Below, piece after piece: positions 7,722 through 15,828 of a DNA stretch of 55,879 bases (the first letter of the stretch is position 1; each line of letters starts with the position of its first letter). The position numbers were made by a program, and so were the translations under genes. Source of the DNA: Promethearchaeati archaeon (GTDB lineage: Archaea > Asgardarchaeota > Heimdallarchaeia > JABLTI01); assembly GCA_013166835.1 (NCBI GenBank), contig JABLTI010000005.1, positions 1 to 55,879 on the forward strand, in the 5' to 3' direction. The notes under the pieces are model-generated. The model saw only the letters and a list, made by a program, of their open reading frames with translations, was not told the origin of the DNA and did no database searches.

Positions 7722-8849
7722 TTGAAATTAAACATTGATGAATTCGGAAAATGGTGCGATGCATTTGGTCCTTCTGGTTTTGAGCAAGAAGTAGCAATTC
7801 TTGTGAAAGAATATACTGAACCTTTTGCAGATGAAATTTTACAAGATAGAACAGGTTCTATTATCTTTAAGAAAGGAAATAAAGGACCTAAAGTTATGCT
7901 TGCTGGTCACATAGATGAAGTTGGCTTCATGGTTTCAGGAATCAGTAAAGAGGGTTTTCTAACCTTTAATCAACTCGGTGGGTGGTGGGATCAAGTTCTT
8001 CTCAGTCAAAGAGTTGTTATTAAGATCCGAGATGGAACTAAAATCAAGGGAATCATAACATCTAAACCACCACATATTCTAAGTGCTGAGGATCGTAGCA
8101 AAGTTGTTACTAAAGACAAGATGTTTATTGATGTCGGTTGTAAAACCAAGAAAGGTGTTGAAGCTCTTGGAATTAAAATGGGTGATCCGATTATTCCTGA
8201 TGCCACTTTTGAATTAATTAATAGAAAACAATTCGTAAAAGATGAAGTTTCTGGAAAATTCAAGGAAAAAGAAGTCACTCTTGCAGTTGGAAAGGCTTTC
8301 GACGATCGACTTGGAGCTTTTATTATTTCTGAAGTTTTGAGGAAAATCAAGGAAGATAATATTGAACTTCCCAATACTCTTTACGGAGCTGCTACAGTAC
8401 AAGAAGAAGTTGGTCTTCGTGGTGCAAGAACATCAGCACAGATGATTCAACCTGATGTTGGTTTTGCACTTGAAGTTGATATCTCAGGTGATGTTCCAGG
8501 AGTAGACAGCACAAAAATGACAGCCTCTATGTCTAATGGACCTTCAATTTTAGTTGCAGATGGGTCTATGTTGCCAAATCCTAATTTGAAGCATTTTGTT
8601 ATGGATGTTGCTAAAGAAATGGGTATGGATGTTCAGTTATCAATCATAGCTAGAGGAGGAACAGATGCTGGTGTCATACATATTACAGGTAGCGGATGCC
8701 CAAGCTTAGTACTTGGAATCCCAACAAGACATATTCACTCCCACTATGGTATACTTGATGTAGCTGACCTCGAGAAATGCGTTGATTTATTGATTGAAAT
8801 CCTTAAACGATTAGATCAGAAAACAATCGATTCATTTACTAAAATTTAG
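7722..8849 (+). CDS. M42 family metalloaminopeptidase (FrvX/TET-type)
   Basis: 375 residues from TTG 7722, with GGTGA at 7710-7714. All M42 landmarks are present: AGHIDEVGF (first metal-binding His and the catalytic Asp two residues on), FDDRLG (bridging Asp), QEEVGLRGA (general-base Glu pair), LEVDISGD (metal Asp) and the final metal His in RHIHSHYG. Members form 12-subunit tetrahedral (TET) particles that trim peptides downstream of the proteasome in archaea; cytoplasmic. Which N-terminal residue is preferred cannot be told from sequence. Followed by a hairpin and an MFS transporter gene in the same direction. Confidence 0.93.
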   Translation: MKLNIDEFGKWCDAFGPSGFEQEVAILVKEYTEPFADEILQDRTGSIIFKKGNKGPKVMLAGHIDEVGFMVSGISKEGFLTFNQLGGWWDQVLLSQRVVIKIRDGTKIKGIITSKPPHILSAEDRSKVVTKDKMFIDVGCKTKKGVEALGIKMGDPIIPDATFELINRKQFVKDEVSGKFKEKEVTLAVGKAFDDRLGAFIISEVLRKIKEDNIELPNTLYGAATVQEEVGLRGARTSAQMIQPDVGFALEVDISGDVPGVDSTKMTASMSNGPSILVADGSMLPNPNLKHFVMDVAKEMGMDVQLSIIARGGTDAGVIHITGSGCPSLVLGIPTRHIHSHYGILDVADLEKCVDLLIEILKRLDQKTIDSFTKI

Positions 8850-8853
8850 TTTC

Positions 8854-8876
8854 ACAGAAGGATAATCTCCTTCTGT
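8854..8876 (+). terminator. Hairpin after the M42 peptidase gene
   Basis: Perfect 9-bp stem ACAGAAGGA / TCCTTCTGT with a 5-base loop, five bases after the stop codon. The T-tract is weak (TCCATATTTCC), so it could equally stabilise the mRNA 3' end. Confidence 0.5.
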
Positions 8877-8913
8877 CCATATTTCCTAAAATCTCCGATG
8901 ATTAAAAATCTAC

Positions 8914-10302
8914 ATGGAAGATTATTGTGACATGAGTAACAACGATTTTGTCTCTAAAATAATGCAAAATGGCAATCACAAAGGGATTTTAAGAAATATT
9001 ATTATTGTAAACTTTTTCTTCAGAATTTTTAGTGAAGGTTTCAGAACACTGCTGGTGCCTTTTTCTGCTAATATATTAGAGTTAACTGTTGATCAATACG
9101 GTCTAATACAGTCTATTGGCGGATATGCAGCAATGGGAGTTGTATTTTTACTTGGAATTGTGGTCGACATACAGTTCAAAAAAATCACAATGGCATTAGG
9201 AATAATCTGTTCTATTATCTCTGCAGTGTTATTTCCACTAATAACTAGTATTTACGGCCTTTCTGTGTTTTTCTTTTGCTTCTTCACAGTGGGACAATTA
9301 ATGATGATGATCTCTACTAACACTTTTATCGCAAATGAAACAAAAAGAGGAACAGAACGGACAACAGGATTCTCTGGAAATATGATTGCTAGAGGTATAG
9401 CAAGTGCCATTGCACCAATTTCTTTTACAGCACTCGTAGAAAAAACAACTTTGGAATATCATTGGGTGTATCTTATAATGGGTTTCTTTGGTTTAGTGGC
9501 TTTAGTTCTAGTATTCTCTCTACGTTTGATTGCTGAGGATACAGCCAAAGAAGAAATCCAGTATGCTGAAGGATTATCTGTGGAAAGTGGCGATGAATTT
9601 GCAAAGTACGAAGAGCATAAAGAAGGTAAAAGATCTGTTCTCTTTGTACAAACAGCATTTGGTGTAGGACGAATGTTGATGGGTTTTGCAAGCGGAATAG
9701 CAATTCCATTCGTAGGATGGTTTATGTTAACGCAACTTAGTCTCACGGCTTTTGAGTATGGTGTACTGAATTCTATCATGTGGGTCGTAATTACGTTTGG
9801 TTATTTATTCATGGCATTTATTGCTGAAAGAGTTGGTAAAGAAAAAATTGTGGTAATATATTGGACTTTAGTTATTCCTGCGGCACTTGGTATAATGTTA
9901 GCAGGAAACGCTGGAATGCTTTATCTAACATCGTTCTTCTTTATATTGAGATTCCTTTTTGCTATGACCCCATCTGCTGCGTGGAACAGCTTCCTATTCG
10001 AATGGATTCCTCCAAAACACAGAGGAAAAATAATGGGGCTACTTCAAACAGGTCAGAGAGGATTACGTGCTACAGGAACATTAGTAGGAGGACTCGTTTT
10101 CGGTACAATTGGTGCAACTATTTTTCCCGTGGCTATGGTTGTTTATCCTATAGCAGGATTAATCCCATTAGTTATGAGTCGTGTTGTAAAGAAAAGAATG
10201 GAAAAAGAATGCTTAGAGGAAGAAGAAGACAAAGATGCAAGCGAAATAAAAGAATCACTGTATGATGATTTCTTAGAAATTGTGGATGATCCTAACAAGT
10301 GA
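8914..10302 (+). CDS. MFS transporter, 12 TM
   Basis: 462 residues, the normal MFS length. Twelve hydrophobic segments are seen, split by a long charged central loop (about residues 205-245) between TM6 and TM7. The loop-2/3 region (FLLGIVVDIQFKKITMALG) fits the MFS motif A position (GxLaDrxGrkxxl) in degenerate form, and the equivalent in the second half is AFIAERVGKEKIV. The C-terminal tail is long and acidic (EEEEDKDASE), facing the cytoplasm. Two ATGs (8914 and 8932) are possible starts; neither has a strong ribosome binding site. Substrate unknown; a drug or small-metabolite exporter is as likely as an uptake system. Confidence 0.85.
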   Translation: MEDYCDMSNNDFVSKIMQNGNHKGILRNIIIVNFFFRIFSEGFRTLLVPFSANILELTVDQYGLIQSIGGYAAMGVVFLLGIVVDIQFKKITMALGIICSIISAVLFPLITSIYGLSVFFFCFFTVGQLMMMISTNTFIANETKRGTERTTGFSGNMIARGIASAIAPISFTALVEKTTLEYHWVYLIMGFFGLVALVLVFSLRLIAEDTAKEEIQYAEGLSVESGDEFAKYEEHKEGKRSVLFVQTAFGVGRMLMGFASGIAIPFVGWFMLTQLSLTAFEYGVLNSIMWVVITFGYLFMAFIAERVGKEKIVVIYWTLVIPAALGIMLAGNAGMLYLTSFFFILRFLFAMTPSAAWNSFLFEWIPPKHRGKIMGLLQTGQRGLRATGTLVGGLVFGTIGATIFPVAMVVYPIAGLIPLVMSRVVKKRMEKECLEEEEDKDASEIKESLYDDFLEIVDDPNK

Positions 10303-10324
10303 AATGAAAAAGTAATTTCATTTC
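10301..10324 (+). terminator. Hairpin overlapping the MFS gene stop
   Basis: GAAATGAAA / TTTCATTTC, a perfect 9-bp stem with a 6-base loop, starts in the TGA stop codon region and is followed by TAATGCTCTAAGTTTA. AT-rich, so moderate support only. Confidence 0.4.
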
Positions 10325-10392
10325 TAATGCTCTAAGTTTATTAATTGAATCTATGATAAAGATAACAGATTTACACTCTGAGGTAAAAAACA

Positions 10393-10722
10393 TTGGGTGA
10401 ACTCAAAATAGAAATTATTAAAGAAGGAACAGGACCAACTCCGAAGAAAGGAGATACCATCGTAGTGCACTACACAGGCTGGTTAACGAATGGTAAAAAA
10501 TTCGATAGCTCACATGATAGAAAGAAACCACTTGAATTCAAAATAGGAGTTGGGCAAGTAATAAAGGGCTGGGATCAAGGAGTTATTACTATGAAAGTTG
10601 GTGGGAAAAGAAAGTTAACAATACCACCAGAATTAGCATATGGTAATCGTAATGTAGGAAATGGGTTAATCCCACCAAAATCAACACTCATTTTTGAGGT
10701 AGAACTCATCAAGATAAAGTAA
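10393..10722 (+). CDS. Short FKBP-type peptidyl-prolyl cis-trans isomerase
   Basis: 109 residues, from a TTG at 10393 with GAGGT at 10380-10384. It matches the minimal FKBP12 fold: GDTIVVHYTGWLTNGKKFDSS, then FKIGVGQVIKGWDQGV and the C-terminal IPPELAYGNR and IPPKSTLIFEVELI. The active-site residues (Tyr of HYTG, Phe of KFDSS, Val-Ile of GQVI, Trp of GWD, Tyr of AYG) are all conserved. It lacks the IF-domain insert of the SlyD-like FKBPs usual in archaea, so it looks like the eukaryotic/bacterial FkpA-domain type. Cytoplasmic foldase; own terminator and promoter, so monocistronic. Confidence 0.93.
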   Translation: MGELKIEIIKEGTGPTPKKGDTIVVHYTGWLTNGKKFDSSHDRKKPLEFKIGVGQVIKGWDQGVITMKVGGKRKLTIPPELAYGNRNVGNGLIPPKSTLIFEVELIKIK

Positions 10723-10750
10723 GAATTACTTTATCCAATTCCTTTTTTTT
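10714..10750 (+). terminator. Terminator of the FKBP gene
   Basis: ATAAAGTAA / TTACTTTAT forms a 9-bp stem across the stop codon with a 3-base loop, followed shortly by a run of T at 10743-10750. Confidence 0.6.
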
Positions 10751-10810
10751 ACGGAAAATTTCACGAATTTGTTTCCAAGACATTAATATATTAAAACAAC
10801 ATAAATAATA

Positions 10811-10910
10811 CAGCGTGTTATTGCCATTAACACGCCTTTTAGAAAAAGACTATCTCCTGTTTTGCGTGGAGCGTCTCTACTGAGAGTGCTTCCACGCACC
10901 AAATTCTTTT
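10811..10910 (+). ncRNA. Candidate structured small RNA (two GC-rich hairpins)
   Basis: In an AT-rich intergenic region two strong hairpins stand close together. Hairpin 1 (10813-10835) is GCGTGTTA / TAACACGC with a 7-base loop. Hairpin 2 (10863-10898) has an 8-bp outer stem TGCGTGGA / TCCACGCA, a one-base bulge, GC/GC plus a G-T wobble, another bulge, then TCTC / GAGA closing a 4-base loop: about 15 pairs. A TATA-like sequence (TAATATATTA, about 10785-10794) sits at a suitable distance upstream and a T-rich stretch follows (10904-10912). It does not fold as a tRNA, and I see no clear C/D or H/ACA boxes. It could also be the leader of the gene at 10963. Confidence 0.5.
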
Positions 10911-10962
10911 ATTCCTTATTGATTCTCTTAATTTTGAATTCATTTAGTCTTGGGTCTGGAAA

Positions 10963-11655
10963 ATGGAGCTCGAAAATTGTATTCGTTGCATGGGATATTC
11001 AGAAATGTATTCCAGTTCTGCAATTGTTCATACCAGCTTAAAACCAAACCTTGAGTATAAGGCAGATCTTTGGAAGCCTTATGAAATCAAAGTACTTTTT
11101 CTTGCTGAATCCCCTCCTTTTCATTCCACAAAAAGCAATGCTGTCAACGATAGTTATTTTTACAACTATAATGAATCACAGAGATTTTTTGGTGCCCCCT
11201 CTCCTTTACTTGGAACACTTTCTTGGAATCTTTTCTGTCTATTAGGTATTAGTAACAAATTGTCTAAGAAAGAGAAACTAGAGGAATTCCGTGATAAATC
11301 TTGTTACTACATTAATGTTGTGAAGTGTAGAACGGAACGCTATGATAAGAAAAATCTGATTAATCGTACTGTAAAGAATTGCGCAGTTTTTCTCGAGAGA
11401 GAAATTAAGGATCTGAATCCAAAATCTATTGTAGTTTTAGGAGAAAGAGCACTTTATGGATTGAAATGCTGCGAGCTATTTAAGAGTTCAATACCTACAA
11501 ATAGTATAAATTCCCTTCTTGAAGAGACAAAAAAACAACCCCTCAGAATTAGTGATTACAAGTTGTTTTTCTTACCATTACCTATTTGGAGAAATAGACA
11601 ATACTTAGAATCAATACTTTCTCTTTTCAAGTTGGTTAAAAAGGAAGTTCAATAA
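10963..11655 (+). CDS. Uracil-DNA-glycosylase-fold protein with family-4-like Fe-S cysteines
   Basis: 230 residues. The cysteines needed for the 4Fe-4S cluster of family-4 UDGs are in place: C6 and C9 (CX2C at the N-terminus) and C122 and C140 (CX17C). The strands NVVKCR and SIVVLGERALYGL are where this superfamily has them. But the catalytic loop, normally GEAPGxxE, reads LAESPPFHS, and the C-terminal His-Pro motif is replaced by FLPLPIWRN. So the scaffold is a Fe-S UDG relative, while uracil excision by the usual mechanism is doubtful; a different lesion or a DNA/RNA binding role is possible. The start ATG 10963 is just before CIRC, as in relatives. Confidence 0.65.
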   Translation: MELENCIRCMGYSEMYSSSAIVHTSLKPNLEYKADLWKPYEIKVLFLAESPPFHSTKSNAVNDSYFYNYNESQRFFGAPSPLLGTLSWNLFCLLGISNKLSKKEKLEEFRDKSCYYINVVKCRTERYDKKNLINRTVKNCAVFLEREIKDLNPKSIVVLGERALYGLKCCELFKSSIPTNSINSLLEETKKQPLRISDYKLFFLPLPIWRNRQYLESILSLFKLVKKEVQ

Positions 11656-11682
11656 TCTAAAATCTGGAAAAGGTGAATTAGA

Positions 11683-12417
11683 ATTAATCGATGGAAAATA
11701 TTACTAAGAGTTGTTTTCTTAGTTTCTGGAATTCTATGCTTGATCTTCTTAGTATTATTGAGTTTAAGTGTAGTTTTCTATCCAGGTGGAGGTAGATTAT
11801 TTGGATTAACTGACTCTATTGGTTATTCATTTTGGAATAATTTTATTAGTGATCTCGGACGAGTAACCGCTATTAATGGTGAGTCAAATACTGTTTCTCA
11901 CATTTTATTTGCTACAGGACTTATAATTTTGAGTGTTGCACAATTAGCTTACCATATTAATGTTCAATTTCTAATTCGACAGAAGAAGAGTTCAACAATT
12001 CTCGGAATCATTTCTGCGGTATTAGGAGGAACCTATTCCGTTCTCTACATTTCACTTGCTCTTATCCCTTATGATGTAAATCCTCCTCTTCATAACAAAT
12101 TCATTTACGCTGGTGCACCTTTTGTTTTTGTTGCATGTCTTACTTTGATGATCGCGATTTTCTTGGATAAGGATTTACCAAATTTCTTTGCTTATCTTTG
12201 GTTAGTCTTAGTGATTGGATTCACGATATTTGCGATATTAACAGGCATTGGAACTACCTTGGATAGAGATACTAATTGGATTATTCGAATGACTGGACAT
12301 ACAATTCTAATCTATCTTGAAACTATCCTCTTTGGAGTACAAGGGATTTGGACTTGGTGGTATCTTAGGAAAAAGCAGATTAATACTACAACAAATGTTA
12401 ATCAAGCAAATACTTAA
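11683..12417 (+). CDS. DUF998-like six-TM membrane protein, copy A (ATT start)
   Basis: 244 residues when begun at ATT 11683. The frame is closed by TGA at 11674-11676 and there is no ATG, GTG or TTG before TTG 11740, which would cut into the first TM. ATT lies six bases after GGTGA (11672-11676), and the resulting N-terminus (INRWKIL) aligns with MDKNKIL of copy B at 14080. About six TM segments; the outer loop YPGG...FISDLGR..AINGESNT is shared with copy B (YYPGG...ISDLGH..AYNGISNT). DUF998 proteins are integral membrane proteins of unknown role, loosely related to frizzled/cytochrome b561-like folds. Copies A and B flank nadB. Confidence 0.7.
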   Translation: MNRWKILLRVVFLVSGILCLIFLVLLSLSVVFYPGGGRLFGLTDSIGYSFWNNFISDLGRVTAINGESNTVSHILFATGLIILSVAQLAYHINVQFLIRQKKSSTILGIISAVLGGTYSVLYISLALIPYDVNPPLHNKFIYAGAPFVFVACLTLMIAIFLDKDLPNFFAYLWLVLVIGFTIFAILTGIGTTLDRDTNWIIRMTGHTILIYLETILFGVQGIWTWWYLRKKQINTTTNVNQANT

Positions 12418-12467
12418 GAAACGATTAAGTTAACCAAAATCCATCCAATCAAAACTTGAGGTTTTCT

Positions 12468-14066
12468 ATGCGAGTCTCATCAGATTTTCTAGTAATAGGC
12501 AGCGGTATAAGTGGTTTGACCTATGCGTTAAAGGCTGCTCAATGTGGCACAGTTTCTCTTCTAAGTAAAGACGAAATAACAGAAGGATCTACTTTTTATG
12601 CTCAAGGAGGAATAGCTGCTGTTTTTGATGAGGAAGACTCGATTGATATTCATGTTGATGATACTCTAACAGCCGGAGATGGCTTGTGCCTTAAGGATGT
12701 AGCACAAGAGATCTGTTCTGAAGGTCCTAGAGTTGTTCAAGAATTAATTGACAATTATAATGTTAAATTTACAAGTAAAAAAGGTGAAATTGATCTTGGT
12801 CTAGAGGGAGGTCACTCTCAAAGGAGAGTTCTACATGCCCAAGATAAAACAGGTATTGAACTTGAGACAAAACTTGTTGAAGCAGCGAAAAAAGAACCAA
12901 ACATTTCTATTTTTGAGAATCACGTAGCGATTAATCTATTCACAGACAACAATGTTTGTTATGGTGCTTATGTTTATGATAAAACCAAAGGTAAAATAAG
13001 AAATTTCCAAGCAAGTGTAACAACTATCGCTACTGGTGGAGCTGGGAAAGCCTTCTTGGTGACAAGTAATCCAGATGTTTGTACAGGTGATGGTATTGCC
13101 ATGGCTTATCGTGCTGGTGCTAAAGTCATCAATATGGAGCTTATTCAATTCCATCCAACAAGTCTTTATCACCCTCACGCAAAAGCATTTCTTATTACAG
13201 AAGCAATGCGTGGTGAAGGAGCAAAATTAGTTGATAAAGATGGCACTCGTTTCATGAACAAATATCATCCTAAGAAAGAATTAGCCCCAAGAGACATTGT
13301 TTCTCGATCGATTGATGCTGAACTTAAAGCGTCTGGTGATGATTCTGTTTTTCTTGATATCACTCACAAAGACCCTACTTTTGTAAAAGAGCGATTTCCA
13401 ATGATCTATGAGAGATGTCTAGCTTTTGGCATTGATATTACAGCTCAACTAATTCCAGTTGTTCCTGCAGCTCACTATACAATTGGTGGAATTAAAGCAA
13501 CAACTTCCGGTGAAACTACTATTAAGAACCTCCAGGCAATAGGTGAAGCTGCATGCACTAATTTCCATGGAGCAAATCGATTAGCAAGTAATTCATTACT
13601 CGAGGCTTTGGTTTGTGGAAGTAAAGCAGCAAAACTCGGTTCTACAATTTGCATAGATAATGGTGCTCCCTCAAAAAGACCATTTCCAAAATGGGATCCT
13701 GGTGAAGCAGAAGATTCTGATGAAATGGTTATTATAAAACAAAATTGGGATGAAATTCGTCGTTTCATGTGGAACTATGTTGGAATTGTTCGCTCAAATA
13801 ATCGTTTGACAAGAGCCTCACATAGACTTGATATTGTAATGAAAGAAATTAATCAATTCTATTGGGACTTTAAAATTCATCCTCATTTACTAGATCTCAG
13901 AAACTTAGCACAAATTGCTGAATTAATTATAAGATGTGCTAAAGGTCGAAAAGAAAGTCGAGGAGTACATTACTCAATTGATTTTCCAATGAAATCAGAT
14001 GTTCTATATAATACAGAATTACAGATTTCAATGGTAGATAGAATTCCTATTAATGACAAATTATGA
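12468..14066 (+). CDS. nadB: L-aspartate oxidase
   Basis: 532 residues from ATG 12468, chosen over TTG 12456 because TGAGGT (12457-12462) then sits five bases upstream. N-terminal FAD-binding Rossmann motif VIGSGISGLTYALKA; the NadB/Sdh flavoprotein signatures follow: STFYAQGGIAA, the EGGHSQRR segment, TIATGGAGKAF, QFHPTSLY, TEAMRGEGAKL, and ANRLASNSLLEALVCG near the end of the FAD domain; the C-terminal helical domain is complete. It oxidises L-aspartate to iminoaspartate, the first step of de novo NAD synthesis, using O2 or fumarate. nadA and nadC are not in the window. Length and HPTSLY/EAMRGEG spacing favour NadB over fumarate reductase, and no Sdh B/C/D genes are near. Confidence 0.92.
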   Translation: MRVSSDFLVIGSGISGLTYALKAAQCGTVSLLSKDEITEGSTFYAQGGIAAVFDEEDSIDIHVDDTLTAGDGLCLKDVAQEICSEGPRVVQELIDNYNVKFTSKKGEIDLGLEGGHSQRRVLHAQDKTGIELETKLVEAAKKEPNISIFENHVAINLFTDNNVCYGAYVYDKTKGKIRNFQASVTTIATGGAGKAFLVTSNPDVCTGDGIAMAYRAGAKVINMELIQFHPTSLYHPHAKAFLITEAMRGEGAKLVDKDGTRFMNKYHPKKELAPRDIVSRSIDAELKASGDDSVFLDITHKDPTFVKERFPMIYERCLAFGIDITAQLIPVVPAAHYTIGGIKATTSGETTIKNLQAIGEAACTNFHGANRLASNSLLEALVCGSKAAKLGSTICIDNGAPSKRPFPKWDPGEAEDSDEMVIIKQNWDEIRRFMWNYVGIVRSNNRLTRASHRLDIVMKEINQFYWDFKIHPHLLDLRNLAQIAELIIRCAKGRKESRGVHYSIDFPMKSDVLYNTELQISMVDRIPINDKL

Positions 14067-14079
14067 ATCTGGGAGTAAA

Positions 14080-14808
14080 ATGGATAAAAACAAAATTCTA
14101 CAAATTTTGTTTATAATTCTTACATGTATACCATTTCTAGCATTTATCTTACTTGGATTAGCAATTTACTATTATCCAGGCGGTCATTTGTTAGATAATT
14201 TCAATGAAGGATTTAGTTTTCTTTATAATACAATAAGTGATCTTGGTCATTTAATTGCATATAATGGAATCTCAAACACAATTTCCCGAATTTTATATAG
14301 AATTATTTTGATATCGTTAGCCGTTTGCTGTTTGATTTTTTTTTCTATCATATGGATATTTTTCCAGGAGAGAAAAGCAACTAAATGGTTGAGTTGGATT
14401 GGATCATTTTTTGGAATAACTTTAGCGGGATTATATATTGCTTTAGCTTTTGTTACAGATGACACCCATCCATATGCACATTTAAAAATGATATACTTAG
14501 CAGAATCCGTACTTTTCACATCAGTCCTAATCTATGATATAGTATATTTTATGAAAAAGGATTTCTCAAAATTGAATACTTATTCGTATCTAGCATTGAT
14601 TATTGTTTCAGTCTTATTGATGCTCACAGTAGCAATTGCTCCTCGTTTTGGAGATATTTTATTTCATGCTTCGCGTCGAGGTGGTCATGTAATTTTCACC
14701 TTTATTGTGACCTTTATTTATGGCTTACAAGGAATTGGTGCCTACCTGTATGTTAAGAAGCAAACAAAAAACAAACTAGATACAAAATTACTAAATAACC
14801 AAATATAA
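14080..14808 (+). CDS. DUF998-like six-TM membrane protein, copy B
   Basis: 242 residues from ATG 14080, preceded by GGGAGT at 14071-14076; an upstream ATG at 14053 overlaps nadB and has no such site. Same fold and length as copy A at 11683: hydrophobic segments with conserved YYPGG, ISDLGH, AYNGISNTISR in the first outer loop and a final IYGLQGIGAYLY helix matching LFGVQGIWTWWYL of copy A. Starts 13 bases after the nadB stop, so cotranscribed with it. Possibly exposed to the outside through the loop after TM1. Role unknown; co-occurrence with nadB is noted but no functional link is established. Confidence 0.7.
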   Translation: MDKNKILQILFIILTCIPFLAFILLGLAIYYYPGGHLLDNFNEGFSFLYNTISDLGHLIAYNGISNTISRILYRIILISLAVCCLIFFSIIWIFFQERKATKWLSWIGSFFGITLAGLYIALAFVTDDTHPYAHLKMIYLAESVLFTSVLIYDIVYFMKKDFSKLNTYSYLALIIVSVLLMLTVAIAPRFGDILFHASRRGGHVIFTFIVTFIYGLQGIGAYLYVKKQTKNKLDTKLLNNQI

Positions 14809-14832
14809 AAAATGAAAAAAGAGAAATGGCAA

Positions 14833-15675
14833 TTATTTTTGAGATAGAACTTGATACCATTTCTTTAATGACGTTTCTTTCCATGTTTCACGTCTTGGTG
14901 GATGAAACTCTACTTCATTTGCTTTTTCAACAATTTTATCCTCTGAAAATCCTTCAGTGATCATTTTACGCATCAAAACAACAACTTTGTCAAAATAATC
15001 AAGATATTCTTGGACCTCAACTTTGGTGCAAACTGGTCCATGTCCCGGAATAAAATACTCTACATCAAGAGAAAGATATTCTTTGAAAGTATCAATCCAT
15101 TTTTGAGGATTGGCTGATTGATCGCCTGCCCATGGAAAGCTGTTGATGAAAAGATTATCTCCTGTAATCAAAGCTTTTGCTTCAGGATAATAGACGTAAC
15201 TGGAACCAGCGGTATGACCTCCAGTATTTTTTACTTTGATTTTAGTGTCATAATCCTCGATTTCAATTGAATTTTCAAACGTTTCAGTGGGTAGGACAAT
15301 TTCTAACCCAGCTAAGGCAGTAGGATCCTCGGCTGTTTTCTTCCACTCTTCAATTTTCTCAGGAGTCCAATCAGTTTCCTTACTTGAAACCATTCGTTCT
15401 TTGGTATGTTTAGAAGCGATTATTCGACAATCAGAGAAAACTTGATTGCCAAAAACATGATCGCCGTGCGTATGTGTGATTACTAGTGTTGATACTTTTT
15501 TCCCTGTTTCTTTTTCTAATTCTTCTCTAAATTTCCTTATGAGAGGTAAACTCATTCCTGAATCCACAAAGATTATTTCTGATGGCAAAACAAATGCTGC
15601 AACATTCCCTCTTGTGCTTCCATCAGTTATTGCATAAACATTCTCAGTTACTTTATCATATGTCAATTTAATCAT
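14833..15675 (-). CDS. MBL-fold metallohydrolase, copy A
   Basis: 280 residues. The metal site is complete: THTHGDHVFGN (HxHxDH), GGHTAGS (third His), ITGDNLF (bridging Asp) and PGHGP (last His). A strand-rich N-terminus (YAITDGSTRGNVAAFVLPSE, IFVDSGMSLP) is typical of the glyoxalase-II/quinol-hydrolase-like branch of single-domain MBL proteins. Substrate unknown. It is about half identical in motif regions to the copy at 18236-19084, including the segments YFIPGHG and SANPQKWIDTFKEYL versus SSDPDVWINTLREYL, so the two arose by duplication. Divergent from the M29-type gene. Confidence 0.85.
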   Translation of the reverse strand: MIKLTYDKVTENVYAITDGSTRGNVAAFVLPSEIIFVDSGMSLPLIRKFREELEKETGKKVSTLVITHTHGDHVFGNQVFSDCRIIASKHTKERMVSSKETDWTPEKIEEWKKTAEDPTALAGLEIVLPTETFENSIEIEDYDTKIKVKNTGGHTAGSSYVYYPEAKALITGDNLFINSFPWAGDQSANPQKWIDTFKEYLSLDVEYFIPGHGPVCTKVEVQEYLDYFDKVVVLMRKMITEGFSEDKIVEKANEVEFHPPRRETWKETSLKKWYQVLSQK

Positions 15676-15828
15676 CTTGAGAGTATTTTTCTAATCTGCT
15701 TTATTCTTCTTCTTTCATTAACTTTTCTAGTTTTTTCAATAGCTTCGCTTACGTTTTTAAAACTAAAATGTATAAGAATTACAGTTAATTGTATAAGGAG
15801 TATTGTCTTCTTGTGACAGGTGATGGGT

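Noticed and set aside
9861..10265. Alternative-frame ORF of 134 codons inside the MFS gene
   Set aside because: It lies fully within the transporter frame, which has clear membrane-segment pattern; the other frame has no domain features.
10811..10910. tRNA or C/D box RNA
   Set aside because: No cloverleaf or anticodon arm; no proper C (RUGAUGA) and D (CUGA) box pair at the ends.
14833..15675. Beta-lactamase (antibiotic resistance)
   Set aside because: The MBL fold is shared by many hydrolases; no signal peptide, and the long C-terminal helical part is unlike class B lactamases.
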